Source of the DNA: Paenibacillus pini JCM 16418
GTDB lineage: Bacteria; Bacillota; Bacilli; Paenibacillales; Paenibacillaceae
Length of the DNA stretch: 64,000 nt
Direction of reading: 5' to 3'
Assembly (NCBI RefSeq): GCF_000576305.1
Contig: NZ_BAVZ01000010.1
Span: 1 to 64,000 of the forward strand
Shown here: piece after piece, positions 18,895-29,291 of the stretch
Position numbering within the stretch: the first letter of the stretch is position 1
Layout: every line of letters begins with the position of its first letter
The notes under the pieces: model-generated
What the model saw: the letters and a program-made list of their open reading frames with translations, nothing else
Told to the model about the DNA's origin: nothing
Database searches by the model: none
Translations under genes and position numbers: made by a program

Positions 18895-19842
18895 ATGTAT
18901 AAAACAATTGTTATCGGCACAGGTCCTGCCGGCTTAACCGCAGCTATTTATTTAGCACGTGCAAGCTTGAATCCGCTCGTTATTGAAGGTATGCAGCCTG
19001 GTGGCCAGCTTACAACGACTACAGAAATTGAGAATTTTCCTGGATTCCCTGATGGCATTATGGGTCCTGAACTGATGGACAACATGCGTAAGCAAGCGGA
19101 ACGCTTCGGCGCTGAGTTTAAATCGGGCTGGGTTGATCAAGTGGACTTCTCAACACGTCCGTTCAAAGTGACTGTAGAGGGAATGGGAGTGCTTGAAGCG
19201 GAATCCGTTATTATTTCTACTGGTGCTTCTGCGAAATATTTGGGTATTCCTGGTGAGCAAGATAATATTGGGCGCGGGGTTAGCACTTGCGCAACGTGTG
19301 ACGGATTTTTCTTCCGTAATAAAAAGATCGTCGTTATCGGTGGCGGTGACTCTGCAATGGAAGAAGCAAGTTTCCTGACACGCTTCGGTTCAAGCGTAAC
19401 GCTTGTCAACCGCAGAGAAGAATTGCGCGCTTCTAAGATCATGCAAGATCGTGCGCGCGATAATGAAAAAATCATTTGGTCGCTAAATCGCACCCCGCTT
19501 GAGGTTGTAGCAGGTGACTCTGGGGTGAAAGGTCTGAAGGTGTTCAATAACGCAACCAATCAAGAAGAATTGATTGAAGCAGATGGTGTCTTTGTAGCGA
19601 TTGGCCATACACCGAATACCAAATTCCTGGGAAATCAAATTACAACAGACGAAGTTGGTTATATCACGGTTAGACCGGGTACAACAGAAACGAACATTCC
19701 GGGTGTATTCGCTTGTGGCGACGTACAGGATGTTCGTTACCGTCAGGCTATTTCAGCAGCGGGTACAGGTTGTATGGCTGCGATGGACTGCGAGAAGTAT
19801 CTCGAAGGTAGCATGGTACATGACTGGAGCGAAACGCTCTAA
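18895..19842 (+). CDS. trxB: Thioredoxin-disulfide reductase
   Basis: FAD- and NADPH-dependent flavoenzyme that reduces thioredoxin. It has 315 residues from ATG 18895. That start is preferred over the in-frame TTG at 18889 because AAGGAGG (18878-18884) is 10 bases from the ATG but only 4 from the TTG. The FAD-binding GTGPAGLTAAIY is at the N terminus, the redox pair is Cys132-Ala-Thr-Cys135, and the NADPH motif is GGGDSAMEEA. The C-terminal FAD-binding GVFACGDV is intact. Confidence 0.97.
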   Translation: MYKTIVIGTGPAGLTAAIYLARASLNPLVIEGMQPGGQLTTTTEIENFPGFPDGIMGPELMDNMRKQAERFGAEFKSGWVDQVDFSTRPFKVTVEGMGVLEAESVIISTGASAKYLGIPGEQDNIGRGVSTCATCDGFFFRNKKIVVIGGGDSAMEEASFLTRFGSSVTLVNRREELRASKIMQDRARDNEKIIWSLNRTPLEVVAGDSGVKGLKVFNNATNQEELIEADGVFVAIGHTPNTKFLGNQITTDEVGYITVRPGTTETNIPGVFACGDVQDVRYRQAISAAGTGCMAAMDCEKYLEGSMVHDWSETL

Positions 19843-19862
19843 TTTTATAAAATAGTTACTGC

Positions 19863-19892
19863 AAAAAGGAGCCCTACTCGGGGCTCCTTTTT
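19863..19892 (+). terminator. Terminator after trxB
   Basis: AAAAAGGAGCCC (19863-19874) pairs with GGGCTCCTTTTT (19881-19892). Confidence 0.95.
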
Positions 19893-20189
19893 AATATGAT
19901 CCACATCATGGGAGCTTTAACGGGGTTATTCTCATATATTTAGACACACGTGTGAAGCGGTTATTTTGTCTATCTGACCTATGAGCCTAGGTAACTATTT
20001 CTTCACTCTATAAGCATGAGAGATCCTAAGTTGTATGCTTAGCAAGCTCTGTCATGAGAATTAGATAACAATTGTCATGGAATTAGGTGAAATAAAAGGG
20101 AGCTAATGAAGGATTCAGAGCAGACATAGAGGCCAATAAATCCTTATTTCAAGCCGACTGATCGGGTGTTGTGTTGGTTCTCACTTCTC
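19893..20189 (+). other. Non-coding stretch before glcK
   Basis: About 300 bases with no gene I can support. It holds a small palindrome CACACGTGTG near 19945 and a seven-codon ATG reading frame (MKDSEQT, about 20106-20129) behind an AAGGGAG site. I see no riboswitch or tRNA. The glcK promoter begins at its right edge. Confidence 0.5.
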
Positions 20190-20218
20190 TTGACCAGAGT
20201 GAATGCTTCAATTATAGT
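20190..20218 (+). promoter_or_regulatory. SigA-type promoter of glcK
   Basis: TTGACC (20190-20195) and TATAGT (20213-20218) with a 17-base spacer, 49 bases before the glcK start codon. The promoter also rules out the upstream in-frame ATG at 20171 as the real start. Confidence 0.8.
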
Positions 20219-20266
20219 TGGTACAGTAGAGCAAACTATTATAGAGCGAAAAAGGTGGCTTATTAC

Positions 20267-21217
20267 ATGTCTGAGCAAATCTACGTTGGTGTAGACCTGG
20301 GCGGAACCGCAATCAAGGTGGGTATCTGCAATCAAGCAGGGGAATTAATTCAAACGTACGAAGGACCAACACAAACGGAGCAAGGCGTCGACGTCGTTAT
20401 CGACAATATTGAGAAGTATGTTCGTCATATTGTAGAGCAGTCTCCATATAGCTGGGATCAACTAGCGGGTGTGGGAGCGGGAGTAGCTGGTTTTACAAAT
20501 GTTCGTGACGGAATTATCATTCTTGCACCTAACGTAGGTTTCCGGGATGTACCGATCCGTTCCATTTTGGAACAAAAGATTGGTAAGCCTATTAAAATAG
20601 ACAATGATGCAAATGTGGCTGCTCTTGGCGAAGCTTGGAGCGGTGCGGGACGTGGTCTCGACAACTGCGTCTGCTATACACTTGGAACGGGCGTAGGCGG
20701 AGGCATCATTATTAACGGTAAAATTTATCAAGGATTCTCTGGACTTGCGGGTGAGTTAGGTCATATTTCGGTTGTGCCGGATTTAGAAGCGATTCAGTGC
20801 GGATGTGGCAAAATGGGATGTCTAGAAACCGTATCATCTGCAACAGGTATCATTCGTATGGCTAAGGACGCGGTAGAACGTGGTGATCGCACATCATTAT
20901 CACAGGTAGAGCATATTGCTGCGAAGGAAGTATTTGACGCTGCCAAGGCTGGCGACGAAGTGGCAACACGCATTGTGAACCGTGCTGCATTTTATATTGG
21001 TAAATCGATGGCTGCAGTTGCTGCGACGCTTAACCCAGAAGTATTTATCGTTGGTGGCGGTGTATCAAAAGCCGGAGACATTCTGTTTAATGAGATTCGT
21101 GAAGTATTCGCTAAATTAACACCGGAGCCACTGCAGCTTGGGGTAACGATTCTACCAGCAGAGCTAGGCAATGATGCAGGTGTGGTAGGCGCAGCGGGAC
21201 TACTTCTTCGCTCGTAG
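20267..21217 (+). CDS. glcK: ROK-family glucokinase
   Basis: Cytoplasmic kinase phosphorylating free glucose to glucose 6-phosphate. It has 316 residues from ATG 20267, which follows AAAAGGTGG. The ATP-binding [14 protein letters not shown] is at the N terminus, the substrate block is [12 protein letters not shown], and the ROK zinc motif is [10 protein letters not shown] after a GELGHI segment with the metal-binding His. It is followed by rapZ, mgfK and whiA. Confidence 0.93.
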   Translation: MSEQIYVGVDLGGTAIKVGICNQAGELIQTYEGPTQTEQGVDVVIDNIEKYVRHIVEQSPYSWDQLAGVGAGVAGFTNVRDGIIILAPNVGFRDVPIRSILEQKIGKPIKIDNDANVAALGEAWSGAGRGLDNCVCYTLGTGVGGGIIINGKIYQGFSGLAGELGHISVVPDLEAIQCGCGKMGCLETVSSATGIIRMAKDAVERGDRTSLSQVEHIAAKEVFDAAKAGDEVATRIVNRAAFYIGKSMAAVAATLNPEVFIVGGGVSKAGDILFNEIREVFAKLTPEPLQLGVTILPAELGNDAGVVGAAGLLLRS

Positions 21218-21318
21218 GTATCTGTTGTTGTAACGATTGTAACGATATGAAGAGAACGAGAATAGAGATGAGAAGCCCGCTCAAGCTGGCTAACTCAAAC
21301 GATAGGGAGGGAAACGCT

Positions 21319-22218
21319 GTGCTGGAGGGTGATAATACGGTACCGGCTATGGCCACCCTGATCATTATTACAGGTATGTCTGGTGCGGGTAAGACATTGG
21401 CCGTACGAAGCTTGGAGGATTTGGGGTTTTTCTGTGTAGATAACCTGCCTCCTGTACTCATTCCAAAGTTTGCCGAGTTAATTGAGCAGTCCAAAGGTAA
21501 AATTGCAAAAGTGGCATTAGTTATTGATTTACGTGGTCGTGAATTTTTTACAGCATTATCGGAATCATTAAATTATATTAAGGATCACTTTACAATCCAC
21601 TGCGAAATTTTATTTCTAGAAGCAACAGACTCTGCGCTAGTGCAGCGTTATAAGGAAAGTCGTCGACGGCATCCGCTTGCACCAGAAGGCATGCCACTTG
21701 ATGGAATTCGCCTCGAACGCAAGATGCTGGAGGAGTTAAAGAATTCCGCTACCCTTGTATTGGATACAAGTATTATGAAGCCTGGCGAGTTAAAAGATAA
21801 AATTGTATCTCGCTTCTCGCATATTGAGAGCCATACGCTATCAGTTAACATCACCTCATTCGGCTTCAAATATGGCATTCCAATTGATGCAGATTTAGTA
21901 TTTGACGTACGTTTTTTACCGAATCCGCATTATGTGGATCATCTTCGTCCACACACAGGTAAGGAGAGCGAAGTATATGACTATGTTATGAAATGGCCAG
22001 AAACGCAGGCATTTCTGACAAAGTTGCTGGATATGCTGCATTTTCTGATTCCGCAATATCGGAAAGAAGGAAAAAGCCAGGTCATCATTGGCATCGGCTG
22101 TACCGGTGGTAAACACCGCTCGGTAGCCATTGCTGAATATTTAGGTAAGATGCTAGGAACAAGCGAGACGGAATCCGTTTCGGTAAGCCACCGGGACTCA
22201 GAACGTGATCGGCATTAA
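21319..22218 (+). CDS. rapZ: RNase adapter/nucleotide-binding protein RapZ (YvcJ)
   Basis: P-loop NTPase of about 299 residues. Walker A is [10 protein letters not shown], and the C-terminal domain has the family block [16 protein letters not shown]. In E. coli RapZ controls GlmZ RNA decay. In Bacillus YvcJ binds nucleotides and affects competence and small-RNA-related functions. The start is set at GTG 21319 because GGGAGGG (21304-21310) precedes it; an in-frame ATG at 21247 adds 24 residues with no ribosome site. It is the first gene of rapZ-mgfK-whiA-HPr. Confidence 0.93.
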   Translation: MLEGDNTVPAMATLIIITGMSGAGKTLAVRSLEDLGFFCVDNLPPVLIPKFAELIEQSKGKIAKVALVIDLRGREFFTALSESLNYIKDHFTIHCEILFLEATDSALVQRYKESRRRHPLAPEGMPLDGIRLERKMLEELKNSATLVLDTSIMKPGELKDKIVSRFSHIESHTLSVNITSFGFKYGIPIDADLVFDVRFLPNPHYVDHLRPHTGKESEVYDYVMKWPETQAFLTKLLDMLHFLIPQYRKEGKSQVIIGIGCTGGKHRSVAIAEYLGKMLGTSETESVSVSHRDSERDRH

Positions 22219-22232
22219 AGAGGGTGGAAGTG

Positions 22233-23219
22233 ATGACAGTGTCTGAACAGGAAGGCGATCGTCCGCGGATTGTCGTGATGGGCGGAGGAACGGGATTATC
22301 CGTAATGTTACGTGGGTTAAAAGAGAAACCGCTAGATATTACAGCAATTGTGACTGTAGCAGACGATGGGGGTAGCTCAGGTATTTTACGCAGCGAACTA
22401 CAGATGCCGCCTCCGGGCGATATTCGCAACGTGCTAACTGCACTTGCTGATGTAGAACCGTTACTATCCGATATGTTAAGTTACCGTTTCACTCAGGGAT
22501 CAGGGCTGGCTGGGCATAGCTTAGGCAACCTGATTCTTGCTGCAATGACGGATATTTCTGGCGATTTTGTAACCGCGGTGCGGGAATTAAGCCGAGTTTT
22601 TGCGGTACGGGGGCGGGTGTTACCTGCTGCTGGAGAGGGCGTTATTCTACATGCGGAGATGGAAGATGGTAGTCTGATTACGGGTGAGTCCAAAATTCCT
22701 GAAGCTGGCGGACGCATTAAACGCGTATTTCTGGAACCGCATAATGTGGAGCCACTGCCCGAGGCAGTGGAAGCCATTCGTGAAGCAGATGCTATACTGA
22801 TTGGGCCGGGTAGCTTGTATACGAGTATCTTACCCAATTTAATCGTACCGAAGCTGGCGGAGGCTGTAATGTCTTCTGATGCAATTAAAATATTTATCTG
22901 TAACGTGATGACGCAGCCCGGAGAAACAGATAATTATACGGTGAGTGACCATTTACAGGCCATTTACGATCATATAGGAGTACATTTATTTGATTATGTC
23001 ATTGTAAACAACGGAGAAATTCCTCCGCAAGTGCAGGACAAATATGCTGAGAAAGGTGCCAAGCCTGTCCAATTGGATATGGATGAGGTGACTGGACTCG
23101 GGTATCAGGTTATTGCTGATACGCTCGTGATGTTCCGGACGTATTTACGGCATGATGCCGACAAGCTGAGTCAGCACATTTATCAGCTTGTGCAAAACTG
23201 GATTTTACGAAAGAGGTGA
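22233..23219 (+). CDS. mgfK: Gluconeogenesis factor (YvcK/CofD-like)
   Basis: UDP-sugar-binding protein needed for growth on gluconeogenic carbon sources and for cell-shape homeostasis in Bacillus. It has about 328 residues. Motifs are [29 protein letters not shown], and [14 protein letters not shown] of the CofD-like fold. ATG 22233 is chosen with AGAGGG eight bases upstream; GTG 22224 is in frame and possible. The end overlaps the whiA region. Confidence 0.93.
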   Translation: MTVSEQEGDRPRIVVMGGGTGLSVMLRGLKEKPLDITAIVTVADDGGSSGILRSELQMPPPGDIRNVLTALADVEPLLSDMLSYRFTQGSGLAGHSLGNLILAAMTDISGDFVTAVRELSRVFAVRGRVLPAAGEGVILHAEMEDGSLITGESKIPEAGGRIKRVFLEPHNVEPLPEAVEAIREADAILIGPGSLYTSILPNLIVPKLAEAVMSSDAIKIFICNVMTQPGETDNYTVSDHLQAIYDHIGVHLFDYVIVNNGEIPPQVQDKYAEKGAKPVQLDMDEVTGLGYQVIADTLVMFRTYLRHDADKLSQHIYQLVQNWILRKR

Positions 23220-23224
23220 GTCCT

Positions 23225-24154
23225 GTGTCGTTTGCGGCCCTGACTAAAAAAGAATTGACCATGGTCGAAGGACAATCCTGCTGTGAGAAAGCTGAACTGT
23301 CTGCATTAATTCGAATGAATGGTGCGGTTCAGTTATCTAACAAAAAAGTTATTTTGGATATATCGACCGAGAATGCTGCGATTGCTCGGCGTATCTATAC
23401 ACTAGTGAAGAAGTTTTTTCAGGCACATACGGAGCTGCTTGTCCGTAAGAAAATGCGTCTAAAAAAGAATAATGTTTACATTGTTCGTATACCTGGACGT
23501 GTTCAGGAAATACTCAAGGAACTGAATATTGTCTCTGAGGGATTCTTGTTTACACCAGACATACATCCAGATCTAATCCACAAAAACTGCTGCAAGCGTG
23601 CCTATCTTCGGGGTGCATTTATGGCTGGAGGTTCAGTCAATAACCCAGAAGGCTCTTCATATCATCTTGAAATTTCCTCTATGTATGAAGAACACTGTGA
23701 AGCTTTGGTTGGCCTTGCTAATGAATTTCATTTGAACGCCCGCTGTATTGAGCGTAAGAAAGGATTCATCCTGTATATTAAGGAAGGCGAGAAGATCATC
23801 GAGTTCTTGAGTCTAATTGGGGCACATCAAGCCTTGTTTAAATTTGAAGATGTCCGCATTATGCGCGACATGCGTAATTCCGTTAACCGGATTGTGAACT
23901 GTGAAACGGCGAATTTAAACAAAACGATTGGCGCTGCCGTACGGCAGATTGATAACATCAAGCTTTTGCAGAAGGAAATGGGACTTGAGAACTTACCGGA
24001 TAAACTGCGAGAAGTGGCTGAAATTCGTCTCTCACATCCTGATATGAATCTGAAGGAAGTCGGCGAACTACTCAAAGGAACGGTAAGTAAATCAGGAGTT
24101 AATCATCGTTTACGCAAGATTGATGAACTGGCAGAAAAGATTCGAAATGGATAG
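23225..24154 (+). CDS. whiA: DNA-binding protein WhiA
   Basis: Combines an N-terminal LAGLIDADG homing-endonuclease-like fold with a C-terminal helix-turn-helix. It is linked to cell division and chromosome segregation in Firmicutes and to sporulation septation in Streptomyces. It has about 309 residues from GTG 23225, where the typical N terminus [11 protein letters not shown] begins. The [21 protein letters not shown] block is the degenerate endonuclease motif, and the HTH is in [20 protein letters not shown]. Confidence 0.95.
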   Translation: MSFAALTKKELTMVEGQSCCEKAELSALIRMNGAVQLSNKKVILDISTENAAIARRIYTLVKKFFQAHTELLVRKKMRLKKNNVYIVRIPGRVQEILKELNIVSEGFLFTPDIHPDLIHKNCCKRAYLRGAFMAGGSVNNPEGSSYHLEISSMYEEHCEALVGLANEFHLNARCIERKKGFILYIKEGEKIIEFLSLIGAHQALFKFEDVRIMRDMRNSVNRIVNCETANLNKTIGAAVRQIDNIKLLQKEMGLENLPDKLREVAEIRLSHPDMNLKEVGELLKGTVSKSGVNHRLRKIDELAEKIRNG

Positions 24155-24176
24155 TTTTTTCTTCTAGTGTCCTTCA

Positions 24177-24193
24177 TGGTATAATGGTATAAT
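24177..24193 (+). promoter_or_regulatory. Tandem extended -10 elements before the HPr gene
   Basis: Two overlapping TGGTATAAT elements lie 8 bases apart (24177-24185 and 24185-24193), just after whiA. Either could start transcription of the HPr gene about 50 bases downstream. Confidence 0.6.
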
Positions 24194-24252
24194 GTTGTAA
24201 CATATGATGTGTGTGAACTAACAAGATTTATCAAATAGGGGGTAAGGTTTCC

Positions 24253-24522
24253 ATGACAAAGCACCCGGTAGTTGTCCGTTTAAAAACGGGTCTCCATGCT
24301 AGACCGGCAGCATTGTTCGTCCAAGAAGCGAATAAATACTCGTCTGAAATTTTCGTGGAAAAAGATGATAAAAAAGTAAATGCTAAAAGTATCATGGGAA
24401 TAATGAGCCTTGCCATCAGTTCGGGTACGGAAGTGTACATCAGCGCTGAAGGTGCAGATTCCGAGCAGGCTGTAACCGCTTTAGTCAATTTGGTGGGTAA
24501 GGAAGAACTCGAGAATCAATAA
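24253..24522 (+). CDS. HPr-family phosphocarrier protein at the crh locus
   Basis: An 89-residue HPr-fold protein. His15 is present in TGLHARPAAL, the site phosphorylated by enzyme I, and Ser46 is present in AKSIMGIMSL, the HprK site. In Bacillus the gene at this position is Crh, which has Gln15 and cannot work in the PTS. Here the histidine means the protein could act both as a sugar PTS carrier and as a CcpA corepressor. HprK is encoded 20 kb upstream. GGGGGTAAGG precedes ATG 24253. Whether the genome has a separate ptsH is not visible. Confidence 0.92.
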   Translation: MTKHPVVVRLKTGLHARPAALFVQEANKYSSEIFVEKDDKKVNAKSIMGIMSLAISSGTEVYISAEGADSEQAVTALVNLVGKEELENQ

Positions 24523-24532
24523 TATAACACAT

Positions 24533-24572
24533 AAAAAAGTACCCTTTCTCTTTAAGAAGAAGGGGCTTTTTT
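24533..24572 (+). terminator. Terminator after the HPr gene
   Basis: AAAAAAG (24533-24539) with CTTTTTT (24566-24572) closes a G/C core with one bulged A (CCC with GGG), ending in a T run. Confidence 0.7.
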
Positions 24573-24704
24573 ATGTTATATGGATATATTTAATGCCCAT
24601 CTAACAAAAAGTAACGGACTTTCCGATAATACTATAGTCATTGCATAATGGATGAATCAGGAAATTATGAATGCAGATATTATTAACTTAAAGGAGTTAC
24701 AGAG

Positions 24705-26219
24705 ATGGGAATATGGAATAGAAGACAGAACTTGCAAGAAACAAATATGGAGTTAACGTTTGAAGACAAGGACGCGATAGGTAGAAATAAAATATTAATT
24801 GTAGCCTATCTAATATCAACCTTATTATCGATTGGTTCGCTGAAGCTTGGTAACGGAGCCTCATTTATGAGTTGGCTTAATTTAACTTTTTTTATGAACC
24901 TTGTAACTTTGATTTCGATTTCGTATTTGCATTATCAAAAGAAGGCCATTCATTATATTGCGTACATCAGCGTATTTTGCATGTGCTCGACTTTGATTTT
25001 ACAGGTTCTATTCTACCCGAGTAGTGGCAGTTTCTTTACGGTATATTATTTGCTCATTTTATCCATGATTACATTAAAGTATCTGCTGAATATTTTCACA
25101 ATGATTCTTGGCACGGGTATGACAATCTATCTATCTAACATACAGTCAGACTCGATACAATTAAGTACTGCAGATAAGAGGTCTGCGATAGTCATGTTTA
25201 TTCTTGTCTGTGTCATGATAATACTACTTCTTCGCGTAACCAATACGCTTATGAAAAATATGCGCGCGGCACGTGATCAAAGTGATCGGTTAATCGCTGA
25301 ACAAAGTGAGCAGAAGGAACAACTTTTGCGTAATGTAGTCGTGGTTACAGGCAACATTGGCGACATCACTCAAGCGGTAGAGGATAACACAGCATCATTC
25401 GAGCAAATGAATGTGGCTTTCCAGGAAATCTCAAGTGGTGCAGCGGCGCAAGTAGATTCAACGTATTCGATTAATGAATCGATTAAACAGATGGGTACTA
25501 TGATTCAGCAAATGTCGAGCTCAACTGAAACATTACTTTCAAAGACGGATGAGACAAACCAGCTATCAGAGACAGGTAAGAGCAAAGTGGAAACACTTAG
25601 TCATGCCATTAATGACTTTAAGCAAGAGATCGATGCCATGTCTTTAGATATTCAAGGATTGACCGAGCGAATGCATCATACTACACAGTTTAGTCAGACG
25701 ATTCAAGAGATTGCTAGTCAGACTAACCTGTTATCCTTGAATGCAAGTATTGAAGCAGCTAGAGCTGGTGAACATGGTCGTGGATTTGCGGTCGTGGCCA
25801 CAGAAATCCGCAAGCTGGCTGAAGTATCAGCAGATTCGGCGGAACAAATTTCGAGCCAGCTTCATGGTTTCTCGGGTCTCATGAATGAAACGCTACTGCG
25901 TATGAATCAAATTGCTGAGCGGATGCAGCAGAGTAGTGAGCTTACACATGAAACATTTGATGCTTTTGCCTCTATAAAAGATGCCATTGATGGTCTTTTG
26001 CAAATATCAGAGGGATACCGTTCTAGTATTCATGATGTGGAGCAATTCTCAGGTTCTATCGATGAGTCTACTTCACACCTAGCTTCTGTTAATGAGGAGA
26101 CTTCGGCAACGCTAGAAGAGTTATCGGCAACACTACAGTCGTTACTCAGTAATAATCAAAACAGCTTGGAGAATATTAAACATGCCCAAGGAAATCTAAA
26201 GTCAATTGTAACGATATAA
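24705..26219 (+). CDS. Methyl-accepting chemotaxis protein without a periplasmic sensor domain
   Basis: Membrane chemoreceptor of 504 residues. About five to six hydrophobic segments between residues 25 and 185 make an integral membrane sensor with only short loops and no recognisable Cache or HAMP domain. The cytoplasmic signalling domain holds the hairpin tip [39 protein letters not shown], which binds CheA/CheW. Coiled-coil methylation helices flank it. It stands alone; the ligand is unknown. ATG 24705 follows AAAGGAG. Confidence 0.88.
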   Translation: MGIWNRRQNLQETNMELTFEDKDAIGRNKILIVAYLISTLLSIGSLKLGNGASFMSWLNLTFFMNLVTLISISYLHYQKKAIHYIAYISVFCMCSTLILQVLFYPSSGSFFTVYYLLILSMITLKYLLNIFTMILGTGMTIYLSNIQSDSIQLSTADKRSAIVMFILVCVMIILLLRVTNTLMKNMRAARDQSDRLIAEQSEQKEQLLRNVVVVTGNIGDITQAVEDNTASFEQMNVAFQEISSGAAAQVDSTYSINESIKQMGTMIQQMSSSTETLLSKTDETNQLSETGKSKVETLSHAINDFKQEIDAMSLDIQGLTERMHHTTQFSQTIQEIASQTNLLSLNASIEAARAGEHGRGFAVVATEIRKLAEVSADSAEQISSQLHGFSGLMNETLLRMNQIAERMQQSSELTHETFDAFASIKDAIDGLLQISEGYRSSIHDVEQFSGSIDESTSHLASVNEETSATLEELSATLQSLLSNNQNSLENIKHAQGNLKSIVTI

Positions 26220-26395
26220 TCCAAGCAGTATCATGCAACATTTTCCAAGCCTCTACGTCTATGAATACAAATACAGAATGAACGTGATATTTCGCTCGGG
26301 ATCAGTCTCTTGGATTAAGGGGCATCGGTTGAGCAGGGGTCATATCGGTTCGATGTATATAAATAGGCAAAGAATAGATTAGAGGAGGAAATACA

Positions 26396-27155
26396 ATGAC
26401 AAAGAAATGGCTAAAACCCGTAGTCGGTATTGGTTGCAGGTGCACTATTGGCAGGAGTAACAGGGGTAAGTGGTACGCTCAGTCCGGTGTCTACCGTCTT
26501 TGCAGATCAAGATGTTCAGCGTAATGTCATTAATGTCGTGGGTAAAGGCGAAATTTCGGTGAAGCCGGACATTGCCTACGTTTCGATTGGTGTAGATACT
26601 CAGGGCAAAACGGCTCAAGAAGCCCAGAAGGCTAACGCAGAAAAAATATCAAAAATTACAACACTGCTGAAAACAACTTGGCAGATTAGCGATAAAGATA
26701 TTCAAAGCACACAGTTCTATGTACAGCCGAATTACACATATGATGCCAAAGCAGGACAGAAGCTCCAAGGATACAATGCCCACCATACACTTGTAGTCGC
26801 GTACCGTGATCTTGAAAAAGTCGGTAAGCTTCTAGATGCGGCATCAACGGCGGGTGCGAACAATATCGATAATGTGCGCTTCTCGGTCGAGAATCGTGAT
26901 CAGTTCGAAGCACAAGTGATTGAGAAGGCGATGGCTAATGCGGATCTCAAAGCTGGGGTTATTGCCAAAGCAGCTAAGCGTCAACTTGGTATCGTATTGG
27001 TCGTAAGTCAAGGGGATACATCCGACCCAGTCGTTTTCCAAAATGCCAAAATGGAAATGATGGATGCAGCTAGTAAATCGGGATCGTCAACGGCAGTTCA
27101 AGCAGGTGAGATTAAAGTATCCACGCAGCTTAGCGTTCAATACGAAATCAAATAG
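26396..27155 (+). pseudogene. Secreted SIMPL (DUF541) domain protein, frameshifted in the signal peptide
   Basis: ATG 26396 follows AGAGGAGG at a good distance and begins a signal peptide (MTKKWLKPVVGI...), but the main SIMPL frame begins only at 26430. Removing one G near 26432 joins them into a 252-residue preprotein whose signal peptide ends ...STVFA before DQDVQRNVINVVGKGEIS. The SIMPL body (GKGEISVKPDIAYVSIGVDT...) is intact. A start at TTG 26430 would lack the positive N-region and has no ribosome site. This is probably one inserted base, either an error or a real mutation. SIMPL proteins are secreted or periplasmic; their function is poorly known. Confidence 0.8.
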
Positions 27156-27183
27156 GATATATGTTCTCAAGTGTCAAAATATT

Positions 27184-27229
27184 AACCGCTATGTAGGTGA
27201 TGTTTATCATCCGCTTAGCGGTTTTTTAT
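27184..27229 (+). terminator. Terminator after the SIMPL gene
   Basis: AACCGCTA (27184-27191) pairs with TAGCGGTT (27216-27223), with an inner GGTGAT/ATCATCC stem, then a run of T. Confidence 0.85.
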
Positions 27230-27314
27230 TGTATATATGGGCATATTGGAAATATTATATTGTTCACAATTCCGTTTTATCCGTCTTTTACCTATCGAAT
27301 ACAAGAGAAATGTG

Positions 27315-27343
27315 TTGTGCCCCCCCATCAAAAACGGTATAGT
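27315..27343 (+). promoter_or_regulatory. SigA-type promoter of potABCD
   Basis: TTGTGC (27315-27320) and TATAGT (27338-27343) with a 17-base spacer. The expected start of transcription lies about 125 bases before potA, leaving a long leader. Confidence 0.65.
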
Positions 27344-27397
27344 TAATATGCAAAAAACATGTGAACTGTTATTTTAAATAAAGAAAAAAATAAGTGA

Positions 27398-27426
27398 GCC
27401 ATACCATAAGATATGGCCCTTTTTTC
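27398..27426 (+). terminator. Terminator-like hairpin inside the potA leader
   Basis: GCCATA (27398-27403) pairs with TATGGC (27412-27417), followed by CC and a run of six T. It sits between the predicted promoter and the potA start, so it could act as an attenuator. It could also terminate upstream read-through. Confidence 0.6.
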
Positions 27427-27474
27427 AGTAGACGATGAACGCATATCAACATGATAAAAAAGGGGATGATGTTT

Positions 27475-28443
27475 ATGATTGAGCTTGTGGGTATTGAGAA
27501 GCATTTCGAAGGACAAGTTGTGGTGCACCCGTTATCGCTTACCATTAAGGAAGGCGAGTTTTTGACGTTGCTCGGTCCGAGTGGTTGCGGCAAAACCACA
27601 ATTCTACGTATGATCGCTGGTTTTGAACAACCTTCGAAAGGAGAGATACTCCTTGCGGGTGAACAAGTGACGGAGCTTGCACCCAATCAGCGTGATTTAA
27701 ATTTGGTTTTTCAACATTACGCATTATTTCCGCATATGACGGTGGAAGATAATATTGCGTTTGGCCTCAAAATGAAAAAGATGTCCCTGAAGGAGCAAAA
27801 AGAGCGCATCGCTGAAGCTGTCGCGATGACCCAACTGACTGCGCTCACCGCTCGTTACCCGCATCAGCTATCGGGTGGACAGCAGCAACGTGTAGCAATT
27901 GCACGGGCAATCGCTAACAAACCTAAAGTGCTGCTGCTTGATGAACCCCTCGGCGCACTCGATCTTCAGCTACGCAAAAATTTGCAATCCGAGCTAAAGC
28001 ATTTACAACGCACGCTTGGCATTACATTTGTCTATGTAACCCATGATCAGGAAGAGGCTATGATGCTATCTGACCGGATTGTTATTCTAAATCAGGGTAA
28101 AGTAGAGCAAATCGGTACGCCTAGGGAAATATATGCGGCTCCTAAGACTTTATTTGCCGCAACCTTTGTGGGAGAAAACAACGTTTTTTCTACTCCAGAA
28201 GGCCTTTTTACAGTACGACCGGAGAAGCTTCGCCCCGTACGAGGCGAGCTGGAGGCACGCAAACATGGAGTCATACAGGATGTCTTGTATTTAGGAAATG
28301 TGCATAAATTAACGGTACAGTTAGATAATGAACCGATGACAGTCACCATCGCGCTGGATTTCACCGATGAGCGGCCTTGGCAAATCGGCGAGAGGATCGG
28401 GGTGAACTGGAATCAACGGGATGAGGTGGCGATTGGATCATGA
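27475..28443 (+). CDS. potA: Spermidine/putrescine ABC transporter ATPase
   Basis: ATPase of the polyamine importer. It has 322 residues from ATG 27475, chosen because AAAAGGGG lies 9 bases upstream; ATG codons at 27451 and 27466 are too far or too close. Walker [10 protein letters not shown], signature [14 protein letters not shown] and Walker [12 protein letters not shown] are all present, with a C-terminal TOBE-like domain. It overlaps potB by four bases. Confidence 0.92.
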   Translation: MIELVGIEKHFEGQVVVHPLSLTIKEGEFLTLLGPSGCGKTTILRMIAGFEQPSKGEILLAGEQVTELAPNQRDLNLVFQHYALFPHMTVEDNIAFGLKMKKMSLKEQKERIAEAVAMTQLTALTARYPHQLSGGQQQRVAIARAIANKPKVLLLDEPLGALDLQLRKNLQSELKHLQRTLGITFVYVTHDQEEAMMLSDRIVILNQGKVEQIGTPREIYAAPKTLFAATFVGENNVFSTPEGLFTVRPEKLRPVRGELEARKHGVIQDVLYLGNVHKLTVQLDNEPMTVTIALDFTDERPWQIGERIGVNWNQRDEVAIGS

Positions 28444-29291
28444 GAAAATCTAAACTGATGCTGGCTCCCGTATTGTTATGGCTAAGCATATTCCTGTTAA
28501 TTCCTATGTTGATTGTTGTCGTTATTTCGTTTACACAACGCGATACCCTTGGGAATGTCGTTTTTAGTTTTAGTTTAGAAGGTTACAAGACATTCTTTGA
28601 TTCTTTATATCTCGGGATTTATTGGGATACACTGGTACTTTCTGTTCTGACAACGGTCATTTGCTTGCTTGTTAGTTACCCATTGGCTTACTATATTGCG
28701 AATGCACCTGCCAAAATGCAGAAATGGGGACTCATTCTTATCACGATTCCATTCTGGATCAATTTCCTGATTCGCACCTATGCATGGGTGCTCTTGCTAC
28801 GGACGCAGGGGGTTGTGAATACGATATTAATGCATTTGGGTTGGATTCAAGATCCAATACAAATGTTGTATACCAAGGGTGCCGTTCTGCTAGGCATGGT
28901 CTATAACTTTATTCCGTTTATGGTACTACCGATCTATGTAGCGCTTGAACAGATGGACAAGCGACTATTGGATGCGGCGAGCGATCTCGGGGCTTCCCGC
29001 TGGAAAGCATTCCGCTATATTACGCTACCGCAGAGTAAATCGGGGATTATGACGGGCGCGGTACTCGTCTATGTGTCTACTACAGGGATGTTCGTGGTTA
29101 CCGATATTCTCGGTGGGGCGAAATCCATGATGATTAGTAATATTATTCAGTCGCAGTATCTTGGCGCGCGTAACTGGCCATTCGGGTCTGCGCTGTCCGT
29201 TATCTTCGTAATTACATCGTTAATATTGATTATGTTGTTTAATCGAGCGATGCAATCTAAAGCGGACCGTGCGAAGGAGGGGAGAGCATGA
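28440..29291 (+). CDS. potB: Spermidine/putrescine ABC transporter permease
   Basis: Inner-membrane permease of 283 residues with six predicted transmembrane segments. The EAA-like coupling loop is LLDAASDLGASRWKAFRYITLP. It pairs with PotC to form the polyamine channel. It starts with the ATGA overlap of potA and overlaps potC by four bases. Confidence 0.93.
   Translation: MRKSKLMLAPVLLWLSIFLLIPMLIVVVISFTQRDTLGNVVFSFSLEGYKTFFDSLYLGIYWDTLVLSVLTTVICLLVSYPLAYYIANAPAKMQKWGLILITIPFWINFLIRTYAWVLLLRTQGVVNTILMHLGWIQDPIQMLYTKGAVLLGMVYNFIPFMVLPIYVALEQMDKRLLDAASDLGASRWKAFRYITLPQSKSGIMTGAVLVYVSTTGMFVVTDILGGAKSMMISNIIQSQYLGARNWPFGSALSVIFVITSLILIMLFNRAMQSKADRAKEGRA

Noticed and set aside
24253-24522. Assigning the symbol crh
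   Set aside because: The locus fits crh, but residue 15 is His rather than the Gln that defines Crh. The entry is left as an HPr-family protein.
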